From the NCBI GenBank assembly GCA_001606155.1, contig LODT01000035.1:796658-860657 (forward strand): DNA of 64,000 nucleotides, written 5' to 3'. Shown one piece after another: positions 1-9,544 of this stretch. The notes under the pieces were generated by a model, which was given only the letters and a program-made list of their open reading frames with translations, did no database searches and was not told the DNA's origin. Position numbers and translations under genes: made by a program. The stretch is from Tieghemostelium lacteum (lineage: Eukaryota; Evosea; Eumycetozoa; Dictyosteliales; Raperosteliaceae). Positions within the stretch are counted from its first letter, which is position 1; each line of letters opens with the position of its first letter.

Positions 1-2845
1 ATTTAAAATTGTTTATAATTCTAAATTTACTATGGATATTTGTGATCTTTCTAGTGGAAACTTACAAAATGGTGTATTTGAAAAAGTTTGGGATACTAAA
101 TACGCAGACTTACAGTTATTAAATAGTGGTCTGTTAGAGATTTACGATTTAAGAGGTAATAAGGCTACAATTGTAAATGCACTATATGCCTTTAGTCAAC
201 CTTATCCATATGTTGCTCGTACTGCAACTACAGGTATGTTTATAAAATATCTAATATAGATGATTTAATGTAATATTAATTTTAGAATAACAGTAAATGT
301 AGTATATGGTACTATTACCTATTTTGAATTTGACCAAACTTCAATGACAATAGGATCAACATCACAATCAAATATTTTATATGTTAACTTCAAAGAAACC
401 AACAATGCTTCTCTAGTGAGATTTGAAATATTAGATGGTATAAATGATGTTTTCTGGGGTGCTTGGGATACACAACTACAAATGTATAAAATTAATTTTG
501 TAGTCAGACCAAATCCAGTACCAGGTGTAATGGAATGGAAACTCACATATCTACCAAATGAATTCTATAATCATCAATTACCATTTTTTGGTTTTTCAAG
601 TCAACAATTAACTCTATCATCTACTAGTAAGTATAAAAGATTATTTAAACTAGTGAACTTGTATTTACTTACACTTTATCTTAAAGATACTGATAGAATG
701 CCACCTATTATAACTTATTTAATGCCATCAACTGCTGTGGAAAGTAACAGTTCAACCAACTATGCTGGATATGTCAATTGGAATATTACAGTTCAAGATC
801 AATTCAATGGTATTAAAAGTATAAAATTATCAGTTTTAGCAGACTTTGATATGAAACCATATAACTTTAGTTATGTTTTAGATGATGCTACAACTGTGAA
901 TAATTACAATTTTAAAATTGAAATTCCATTGCCAATTGGTTGTAGAACTCAAAAATATACAATCAACTATATTGAAATTACAGATAAACTAGGTCTCACT
1001 AGTTTCTTTGAGAATCAACATCTTGAAATGGAATCCACCTTCAATCAACCTCTTGCACCATGGTACAAGATTTTAAATACAAGTCTCCGTTCTATTACCT
1101 ATACTTGTAGTTCAACAACTAGTGATGTAACAGCACCTGTTTTCAATATAATTTCCTATTCAACTGAACTTTTAGATGTTGGTGGTGTTAATAGAAAGTT
1201 TGATATAACATTCGTTGTCATTGATGCTGTAAGTCCTATTTCTATGAGACATTTACCATTTTGTTATGCTCATGGTCCACTATTCCAAGAGTACAAAGTA
1301 GAGGCTACACTAGTTTCAAATAATCCTACAACCAATGGTCGATTCAAATGTTCTATGGATATACCCTATGGATTTGCCTATCCATCTGATTCTATAAGAT
1401 TCAGTATTCATGGTTATGCAGATATCTATTCAAACATTGGTGGTATCAGTTATTATGATCTAGACGCTAAAAGTCTTAAAAACAACCTTCCATTGAATTT
1501 CTCTAGAGGTATACCAATTATTAGAGAAACTTCACCTATATCACTTCCAGTTGGAATTGTAACTCTATATGGATACCAATTTGCCAATGGTAGTACTGTA
1601 CAAGTTGATTACGTCGGTGGAACACATTCAACATTGACACCAACCTATATCTCACCTTCTATGGTTGTGTTCTCTGGTGTATCACCCAACCAGGTTAGCT
1701 TTGGTATATCAGTTTTCTCAAATTCAATTCAATCCAATATCTATCAAGTTACACTATCACCGTTAACTACATCTCAACCACCTATCACTCAATCTCAAAG
1801 TGAAACCATTCCAAACTGTCCTGGAACACCTGCTTGTGGAGGCACTTCCAATGGTATATGCAATAGTGATGGAAGTTGCAAATGCATAGATCCATGGGCA
1901 GGCTTCGACTGTCTCTCTCAAAAGGTTATAGTCAAACCAGTAATTGATCCAACTAATCCAGACACTGGAATTGATTATAATACAACTCTTCCAGATGGTG
2001 AAAGTGTTACTATAAAAAGTGTTATCAATATCATATCACTACGAGAATTAAATAGCAAAGGAGATATGATCAATGAACACCCATTTAAAGAATGGTATTT
2101 CACTAATATCACTGGAAACTCTACTGATTCTCTTCAGTTCCTTTACACATCTAATATCACCAAAGGTAATCTCACAACCCTCGTATCAGTAACTCTACAA
2201 TACTTCATAGTAGCCAAAGAGATTATATTTGCCAATCAACCTCTTGAAATGTTACCTTCAGCTTTAAAATACAATATTCAGATTTCACCGTACTCTTTTG
2301 ATTCATTAGTAAACTATCTACAAATAGTTATGGGTGCATCAGTAGAACTCAATAGCAACAATCAGGATACATGCTCATTCCAAGAAAACCAAGTTAGTGA
2401 TACCAACTCTGACTACTTTAAACTACAAATCAATGAACACTCTCTCTATGGACGTTTCATTAAAAGAGGTTTAATAGATGGTAATATTAGAGTCATTAGC
2501 AACTCCGTTTTGAATTCCACCTCCTCTGATACTCAAAAATCCAATTTTGTAAGTCAATTCATTGGTATCAATATACCATATTACAAAACAGATGTTGTCT
2601 TAGACCCTGATTTTTCACTCCTTCTTGACTCTAGTCCAGCATCTGATAAAGAAACATCAGTTTGTGAATCCTCCAAAGACTCAGGTCTTTCAAAAACTCA
2701 ATTAATAGGTATCATTATTGGTGCTGTAGGTTTAGCACTTATCGCTATCATCTCTGTATCTTATTACATTTACAAAAAGAAGAAATATGAAAAATTCTCT
2801 AGACATGTAACCAAAAAACTCCAACAACAGAATAGTGAATATTAA
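1..2845 (+). CDS. ComC-like EGF/IPT-TIG membrane protein, 5' partial
   Basis: The open frame runs in from the left edge, so the N-terminus is missing. A 60-bp intron (234-293, GTATGT...CAG) joins the first piece to the long exon; without it the frame meets a stop. The long exon shows a TIG/IPT-like segment around 1500-1750, an EGF-like knot at about 1816-1910 (CPGTPACGGTSNGICNSDG, then CKCIDPWAGFDC), a long beta-rich ectodomain with many N-x-S/T sites, one transmembrane helix (about 2701-2775) and a short Lys-rich cytoplasmic tail. This order matches the ComC-like family of dictyostelid surface proteins (family knowledge), which are linked to cell communication and adhesion. A second, in-frame intron is likely at 627-686 (GTAAGT...AAG, 60 bp); removing it replaces an odd hydrophobic patch by SSTNTDRMPP. 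Family call is firm; the exact ortholog is not determined. Confidence 0.8.
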
Positions 2846-2943
2846 TCAGAGTAATCTTGCCTAAATAAACTCAGTTTCTAAATAACCCCACCCAATTTTA
2901 TTTTTAATTTTTTTCTAAGATTTTTATTTTTAGTAAAAGTACA

Positions 2944-3700
2944 ATGGCAACTAATCTAAATTATCTAAAAGATTCTGAGCCATTTTTAATTGTAAATATA
3001 TTGATAAACATTGGATAACACTAGGTTTACTAACTGATAAGTACTTGTAGAGTAATAGATTTAGTAATAAAGAAATTGAGGTTTTTGAAAAGATATTTAA
3101 GAATATTGATAAGCAAACTAAAGGATATATAACCAAAGATGATTATGATAAATATATAGAAGAATTTAAACAGTCACAATCTAAAACTCAAAATGAAGAG
3201 GATAATGTAAATTTAATAAATAATACAATAGAATATGAAAAACTATTGGTTTTCAATAGTGGAAGTAATAATGTATCATTTTGTAGGTTAATCAATGGGA
3301 AATGAACACATTATGACGTTAGTTACTAACATTTTAGTTTAAATCAGATAATTTTTTATCAATGTTAAGTTTATCTGGCATTTCGTTGACTATTAAAGAA
3401 CCAATAGTTAAAGAAGAACCACAACCTATAAACTTTGTTTCTAATCCTTATAGACGTTCAATTGTAACAAATTTAAAACAACAAAAAGATATTAAAGATA
3501 TGATAGAAAGCATACCTAATAGTAACACACCTACATCTCCTACTAAAGAGCAATCAATTACATCTTCATCCGATAGTATACAGGCACAATCGCCAGATAA
3601 TTCTACAACCAAAACACCAACAACCAATACAGAAAATAACTCAGAACCAGAAAGAAGAATAAGTAGAATGGGTAATCATAGACAGCAATCCCCAAAATAA
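2944..3700 (+). CDS. small EF-hand-like protein, three exons
   Basis: Predicted join(2944..2991, 3051..3272, 3338..3700), 210 aa. No long single frame exists, but both introns have GT...TAG ends and a TTACTAAC branch-like box 7 to 26 bases before the acceptor, and the spliced frame is open throughout. Residues about 17-50 read SNKEIEVFEKIFKNIDK then QTKGYITKDDYDKYIEEF, a single degenerate EF-hand: helix, a D-K-Q-T-K-G-Y-I loop with Asp instead of Glu at position 12, helix. The last two thirds are Ser/Thr/Pro/Gln-rich and probably disordered, ending in a basic stretch (RRISRMGNHRQQ). Function unknown; calcium binding is uncertain because the loop is imperfect. The donor of intron 2 (GTATCA at 3273) is the least certain boundary; 3283 with an acceptor at 3347 also keeps the frame. 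Confidence 0.6.
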
Positions 3701-3940
3701 ATTGTACAACAGATATTTATAAAGTGTATATAACAAATAATAATTAGAAACTCAAATATACTTTATCATAAATATTAGCATACAATGAAATAATAATAAT
3801 AATAATTATTGTAAAAAACAACAGATTTCACCCCAATGGTTCGTGGTGTTTTAAAAAAAAAAGATAAATAATATTTTTATAAGTATAAAAATAGATATTT
3901 TATTTATTTATTTCCATTTGTGGTTATAAACATTAAAAAA

Positions 3941-5265
3941 ATGAAACTATTGTTGACCATAGCTTTAACAATAGTTATTTTCCAAATTTGTATATTCAAA
4001 AGTATAGAGGCAAAAAAAGAAGATGTTTTACCAATAATTTTACAACTTTGTTATGTCAATATCCATTTGAATGGAAGTTGTTTAGATCAAGGGTTTGTAT
4101 AACTTTACATTTTAAATTATTACCCATTACTAATTTATTAATTTAGACAAAAATATGAACTTAAATGCGACTATTTTGGATATTGTTCAGATGGTTATTG
4201 TGTAAAAGCATTGAAATTAGGTGAAAAATGTGATTATAAACTTACAAAATGTGAACTTGGTAGTTATTGCAGTAATGTAACCAATATATGTACTCCATAT
4301 AGATCAGTACTTTTAGATGCAAGTTGTAAAGTAGATAATGATTGTATAGGAAACAACACAATTTGCTCCAATTCAGTTTGTAAAACTGATGTTGAAGGTT
4401 GTGTTGAACATATAGATTGTAAATTTAATTATTATTGCAAAAAGGATATAAACTCAACCTATGGAAATTGCACTGAAAAACATGATTCTGTGAGTATAAA
4501 CATTTCATTACCAATGAAGAACAGTTTTACTGACATGATAAATATTAGGGAAAGTGTATCTCAAGTTCAGAATGTATCTATCCAAAAATTTGTGGTATAT
4601 CAGATAAAAATCAAACAGAATGTGTAGTTAGAAATACTAAAGAATTACATCAATCCTGTTTTGAAACTGATAATTATGAATGTGTAGAAGGTTTATATGT
4701 TTGTATTCTATTAAATCTTTAACTGAAATATAAAAAGTATTAATATAACTCATGTGATCTAGTGTAACAAACAAAAACATATGTGTCTAAAAGTTTATAG
4801 AAATAAGAATAAAAATTGTACAAATTCATGTGACTGTGATTTAGACCAACAGTGTGGGTATGATTTAGACACTCATAAACTAATTTGTCAGAATTTTACT
4901 GATAGATACCAATCAAAGAATTGTAATTTATATCAATCTGTAAGTAATATTTATTATAATTAATTTTAATAATTATTTTAATTAATATAAAATTTATTAT
5001 CATTTAAAATAAACAGAATCTATTAGAGTGTCTTGAAAATAATAAATGTCCTTATTCAAATACAGCTGAAGTTACAGTCAATGATTGTTTATTTGAACAT
5101 TGTAATTCAGAATATATATACTATACATATTCTTGTGTTACTTACCAACAACAGTCTACCAAATCTATAATTGAAGCAACCGGTGGAAAATCATCATCTT
5201 CAGTTTTGTCTATAAACTTTATTCTAATATTCACAAGTTTATTATTATTAATTTTAACACCATAA
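3941..5265 (+). CDS. cysteine-rich secreted, probably GPI-anchored protein, five exons
   Basis: Predicted join(3941..4092, 4147..4489, 4549..4698, 4763..4939, 5017..5265), 356 aa; all phases agree. The first 25 residues (MKLLLTIALTIVIF...) form a signal peptide ending near SIEA/KK. The body is a series of CxxxxYC...C modules (CDYFGYCSDGYC, CELGSYCSNVTNIC, CKFNYYCKKD, CDCDLDQQCGYD), resembling the Dickkopf-N-type cysteine-rich surface proteins common in dictyostelids (resemblance only). The C-terminus is Ser-rich followed by a hydrophobic tail (INFILIFTSLLLLILTP) with nothing after it, the usual GPI-attachment signal. Introns 1 and 3 both use the unusual donor GTTTGT, intron 2 GTGAGT, intron 4 GTAAGT. 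ATG 3941 is chosen because it begins the signal peptide. Likely a cell-surface or matrix protein; role unknown. Confidence 0.65.
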
Positions 5266-5422
5266 ACACTAAAAAAATTAACTTTTAAAATAAAAGATAG
5301 GGTTTATACTAGTGGTTATTTGTTATTTGAATACATTTTTCGATCTTCTAATACCACACAATTTTTAAAGATGTTATATTTATTCATTTATTCTTGATAT
5401 CTAACTGTTTAGTTAATTAATT

Positions 5423-6257
5423 ATGAAGTTTATAGTTTTATTAATAGTAATGGGTTTATGCTGGTTGATGGACCCAAATTATAAAAATATAGAAAATAAA
5501 AGTGGAGTATTTTATTATAGTTATAGGTCATCTTATATAGTGTGTAAAACAACACCTTGTTTTAAATATTATAATAAAAAAAGTAAACACAAATGAAGAT
5601 GAAATTTTAATTTATGATTTCAATTTTGGTGATGATTTAAACCAAACTTATATTTTAGATGGTGATAGTGGTTCTGTTTTGGTGTATGGAAATTACAACT
5701 CAGATAAAAATCTTGTAGTAGAAAGAATATACAAATATTTACCTGTAGATTTTAAGGCTTCAACAGAGAGTAAATTCTATCAATTCTCTTTAACTAAATA
5801 TACATGTCTTAGACCACCATGTCCAATTTACACTGGATATGAACTGAATACTAATAAATCAGTAGCATTAATGAATATAACAAGTAATTATGATGGTATT
5901 TATTTTGATACAAATTGGTTCCAAGCTAGAATCATTGATAGAGAAGAACATCGTCTTATATCAAGAGGCTATAGTGACAAGAGAAGTAATTTTCAAATTG
6001 AAAATGCTTTTGTTCATCTTCCAGATCCTTATACATCATGTACTAAAATAGAACATCAAAATTGTAACAAAAATCAAACAGAAACATTTACAAGAGATTC
6101 TAACCGATGTTATAAAAGTGAAGGTTGTTTTCCAAAAATTACATGTAATCAATTAACTCCTCATTGTGAGAATGGATATACTTTAGTAAACTGGACTAAA
6201 ACTGATGGTTGTCTAAATTTTGTATGTGACTTTATGTTATTGGATACAACAAAATAA
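5423..6257 (+). pseudogene. frameshifted paralog of the gene at 6857 (cysteine-rich secreted family)
   Basis: It begins MKFIVLLIVMGLCWLMD (signal-peptide-like) and runs GVFYYSYRSSYIVCKTTPC, colinear with GVFYYSFHPTDDIRCKRPPC of the neighbour. At a run of seven A (5576-5582) the frame ends within a few codons, while the +1 frame continues the homology (VNTNEDE against INSNEDK) without further breaks to a normal stop at 6257. The rest keeps the family features: a second C-x-x-PPCP-Y motif at about 5811-5840, YDGIYFDTNWFQARI, and a Cys-rich tail from CTKIEHQNC to CLNFVCD. Either a young pseudogene with a single lesion or a homopolymer sequencing error. An intron is unlikely because it would have to remove the conserved Cys motif. 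Confidence 0.7.
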
Positions 6258-6856
6258 ACTAAATTTTTATAATTCCTTTGGAAAAAATCAAATTAGTTAT
6301 TCCTATTAAGGCATTGACTTAACCTAAGGTCATATATGTTTCAAAAAGAATGAGTAAAAAGAGTCATAGGAGGGTTGAATAACTATTTATCTGTTGTATC
6401 AAATTAAAATTATATTGGGGTTTTAGCATGTTTTATAATATCTAGATTAGATTATATAATTGAGATCTTTATAGAAGGTAATATGTAAGTAAAAGTTTGA
6501 ACAATCTTTAATTAAAAAAAATATTTATTTATACCACACACCCTGCTGTTTAGACAACCCCATTTATATGGTATTTGCATAAAATTTCTAAGCAACGTTA
6601 GAATTATCAAGTGAGTGGAACTTGAAAAAATTTACTTTTTAAGAAGATGAATTTATATTCAAGAAATGAGGAAATTATAATTTCTATGAATGTTTAGTGG
6701 TTATATATATTTTTCCAACTGAAATGTTAACAAGCACAAATCAGGTATTTAAATGAACACCAAAAAAAAAAATTAATTCATTTTCTTTATAATAATTTCT
6801 AAATTATATAAATTATTTAAATTAATAATTTTACAATAATAGATCATTTATAAAAA
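6258..6856. other. intergenic gap with a run of short hairpins
   Basis: No coding frame seen. Three consecutive perfect small inverted repeats lie at 6560-6571 (CCAT/ATGG), 6586-6603 (TTCTAA gcaacg TTAGAA) and 6607-6625 (TCAAGT/ACTTGA). The last 100 bases before the next gene are nearly pure A/T, as expected for a dictyostelid core promoter and leader. No tRNA or C/D-box pattern was found. Confidence 0.5.
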
Positions 6857-7759
6857 ATGAAATATTTTATAGCTTTAATAGTTTTGGGCATATTGTGCTC
6901 TCTATCTCTTGGACAGAAAACTGATGCTCCAAAACCAACTGAACCTGCTAGTAGTAAAGTTGGTGTTTTTTATTACAGTTTTCATCCAACTGATGATATA
7001 CGTTGCAAAAGACCACCATGCCCAAAATACCATGTTAAGAGAATAAATTCAAATGAAGATAAACAACTGATTACTGATTTCACCTTTGAAAGTGGTGTCA
7101 ATAAATCACATGTTGTAGATGCTAAACCTGGTACTGTTGTTGTCTATGGTTATCTCATCTCAACCAAAACTCTTCCACCAAGTACCTTTCTACATGTAGT
7201 TAGATACTATAAAGAACTACCACATCAGGTCGGCAGTGTTGAAAGAGGTAGTAAATACTATAGCTTCAAGTTCTCTGGTATTGTTTGTGTCACAACTCCA
7301 TGTCCAGCTTATACTGCTGTAGAACTTAACACCAATAATGCTACAAATCATTTTGGTATTTTGAATAGTTATGCAAATGTAACTTTGTTTGACAATGAAT
7401 GGTTCAATGCTAGAATTTATGATAAAGAGGAACATAGACTAGTTGCTACTGGTTACTATACCAAAGAAGGTTATTTCCAAATTGAAAGTGCATTTGTTCA
7501 TATTCCGGATCCACTAACAAAATGTCAACCACCAGCTGTAGCAGTCTGTAAACCACCAAATCAAGTTAGAATCTATACTCGTGATTCTAATAGATGTTAT
7601 GTCAGTGATGGTTGTACTGAATCAGGTGCTTGTATTCTCTCTATTCCAACTTGTCAACCAGGTTACAGATTAGTTGGACATCCAGCTGGTAAATTTGGTT
7701 GCCCTGCATACTATTGTGATTATGAATATTTAGATGTTATCCCATCACCAAACAAATAA
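6857..7759 (+). CDS. cysteine-rich secreted protein with a repeated YY-x-C-x-x-PCP-x-Y domain
   Basis: Intact single-exon gene, 300 aa. MKYFIALIVLGILCSLSLGQ is a clear signal peptide. Two copies of one domain follow: GVFYYSFHPTDDIRCKRPPC-PKYHVKRIN (about residues 36-65) and YYSFKFSGIVCVTTPC-PAYTAVELN (about 133-160), each followed by a beta-rich stretch. A third region has paired cysteines (CKPPNQVRIYTRDSNRC, GCPAYYCDYE). The motif recalls small secreted domains of unknown function shared with bacteria (I think of DUF6748, not certain). The gene at 5423 is a diverged, damaged copy in the same orientation, so this is a local duplication. No catalytic residues are recognisable; probably extracellular or within secretory vesicles. 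Confidence 0.75.
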   Translation: MKYFIALIVLGILCSLSLGQKTDAPKPTEPASSKVGVFYYSFHPTDDIRCKRPPCPKYHVKRINSNEDKQLITDFTFESGVNKSHVVDAKPGTVVVYGYLISTKTLPPSTFLHVVRYYKELPHQVGSVERGSKYYSFKFSGIVCVTTPCPAYTAVELNTNNATNHFGILNSYANVTLFDNEWFNARIYDKEEHRLVATGYYTKEGYFQIESAFVHIPDPLTKCQPPAVAVCKPPNQVRIYTRDSNRCYVSDGCTESGACILSIPTCQPGYRLVGHPAGKFGCPAYYCDYEYLDVIPSPNK

Positions 7760-7867
7760 ATTTATAATTATCTGTGAGTGATGTATTTTTGTAAAAAAAG
7801 TCAAAAGACTTGATTAATTTTTTTTTTTTATTTTCATATTTTGATCATCACCAAAGTTCAAAAAAAA

Positions 7868-8172
7868 ATGACAAGATTAGAGCCATACTATTCACCAATT
7901 GATCCAATATTATATCCAATTTTTGCCTTTTTATTCGTAGTAGTTGGACTTGCATTTTTAGCATCATTTATTGTGTAATTATTTCACATATTTTAATTAA
8001 ACATTTAATTTCAACACCCAGATATCTAATTCTTTAATTTAACAGAGCTCAAATTACCAACCAAAAAAGTCAAAGAAACCTATATAGAGAATTAACTATG
8101 GCATTAGTTGCCTCCATTACATTAGGATTAGGTGGATTTTTCGTATTTTTAGCCTCTGGAATCTATGTATAA
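7868..8172 (+). CDS. tmem258: TMEM258 / OST5-like subunit of oligosaccharyltransferase
   Basis: Two exons, join(7868..7974, 8046..8172), 77 aa. The protein begins MTRLEPYYSPIDPILYP, crosses the membrane (FAFLFVVVGLAFLASFIV), has a short polar loop with RNLYRELTMALVAS, and a second helix ending GGFFVFLASGIYV. This is the conserved pattern of TMEM258 (Y-x-SP-x-x-P at the start, LYxELxxxLVAS, WVGIYV-like end) and the length is typical (about 79 aa). TMEM258 sits in the ER oligosaccharyltransferase complex that transfers the N-glycan to nascent proteins (established role). Intron 7975-8045 uses GTAATT...CAG in phase 2; the frame stops in the intron if it is not removed. Confidence 0.88.
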
Positions 8173-8306
8173 AATAAACAAATCAACAACTATAAATAAC
8201 CCCCCAACTTACAATATCAATATTCACAATAATCTATCATCATTTGAAAAAAAAACAAAAGATTATCAAATCTAATTTTAGGCATTTAGAGATAGAATCG
8301 GACACT

Positions 8307-9271
8307 TTATTTATCATCTTTACTAAATAATTTATCCAATTGTTCTTCAAATTTATAATAATCAAGGTATTTGTATAAGTTCTCACGAGTTTGCATTATA
8401 GGTACAACAGATTTTTGAGTTTTTTCCTCTTTGATTGCTTTATAGACATTCAAAGTGGCTTCGGATGCAGCTCTGAATGCTGATAATGGATAAAGACACA
8501 TTGAAACTCCAACACTACCCAACTCATCAGTAGTAAATAGAGGTGTTTTACCAAACTCTGTAAGATTAGCTAAAACTAAATTTTAAACAAAAAGAAATGA
8601 GTTTTGTGTTAGAATATATTTGGGTACCTAAAGGAGATGGGGGTAAACTACATACTTGGTACATTTGGTAAGGCATCTTTGAATTTTTGATATTGAGATA
8701 ATTCAGTTAGTGCTTCTGGGAAGAGCATATCAGCACCTGCTTGAATGTAGGCTTTTGATCTTTCAATTGCTTTTTCAATACCTTCATTAGCAAGAGCATC
8801 AGTTCTAGCCATAATTACAAAATTTGGATCTTTTCTAGCGGCAACAGCAGCTTTAATACGATCTACCATCTCTTCTAGAGATACAATTTGTTTACCTGGT
8901 CTGTGACCACATCTTTTTGCAGCTACTTGATCTTCAATGTGACAACCAGCAGCACCAGCTCTTTCAAATTCCTCAATGGTACGTGCAATATTGAATGCAC
9001 TACCAAATCCTGTGTCGGCATCTACCAACAATGGTACTTTAGTAACTTTAGTGATTCTTCTGATATCCTCTACAACATCATTAAGAGTTGTTATACCGAG
9101 ATCTGGTAGTCCAAAACTAGCAGCAGCTACACCACTACCTGAAAGATAGATTGCATTAAATCCTGACTTTTCTGCTAAAATTGCTGAATATGCATTAATT
9201 GTACCCACGATTTGTAGTGGTTTATTATTGGAAATTGCCTGTCTAAATAGTAATCCTGCACTTTGCATCAT
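8307..9271 (-). CDS. methylisocitrate lyase-like enzyme (isocitrate lyase/PEP mutase family)
   Basis: Complement(join(8307..8575, 8656..9271)), 294 aa, the usual PrpB length. It contains [11 protein letters not shown] (metal-binding region), the catalytic loop KRCGHRPGK, the MARTDA segment, and the C-terminal block [20 protein letters not shown] then [10 protein letters not shown], all diagnostic of 2-methylisocitrate lyase rather than long isocitrate lyase. PrpB-type enzymes split 2-methylisocitrate into pyruvate and succinate in propionate breakdown. Intron 8576-8655 (GTATGT...TAG, phase 1) restores PNVP-I-LANLTEF across the join. ATG 9271 is preferred because upstream in-frame codons offer only TTG. 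No clear mitochondrial presequence; a related activity on another C-C substrate cannot be excluded. Confidence 0.88.
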
Positions 9272-9544
9272 TGTCCTCAAATCAAAATAAAATTTTAAAT
9301 TTTTAATGCATTGAAAATTCAGTTTTAAATTTTATTTTAATTTTCTTTTTGGGGATTTAGTGATTATATAATCTGATAATCTTATCTTCTAAATAAAATA
9401 AATATTTGCTAATACTTAGAGTATTTTAAGAATTTCAAGATAAATTTTCTGATTAATTTCACATTGGAGGTGGAAATGAGAAAAAAAAAAAATCTTAGAG
9501 ATTTTCATCAAATTTGGTTTTGTTATTGAATAAGACCTATAAGA

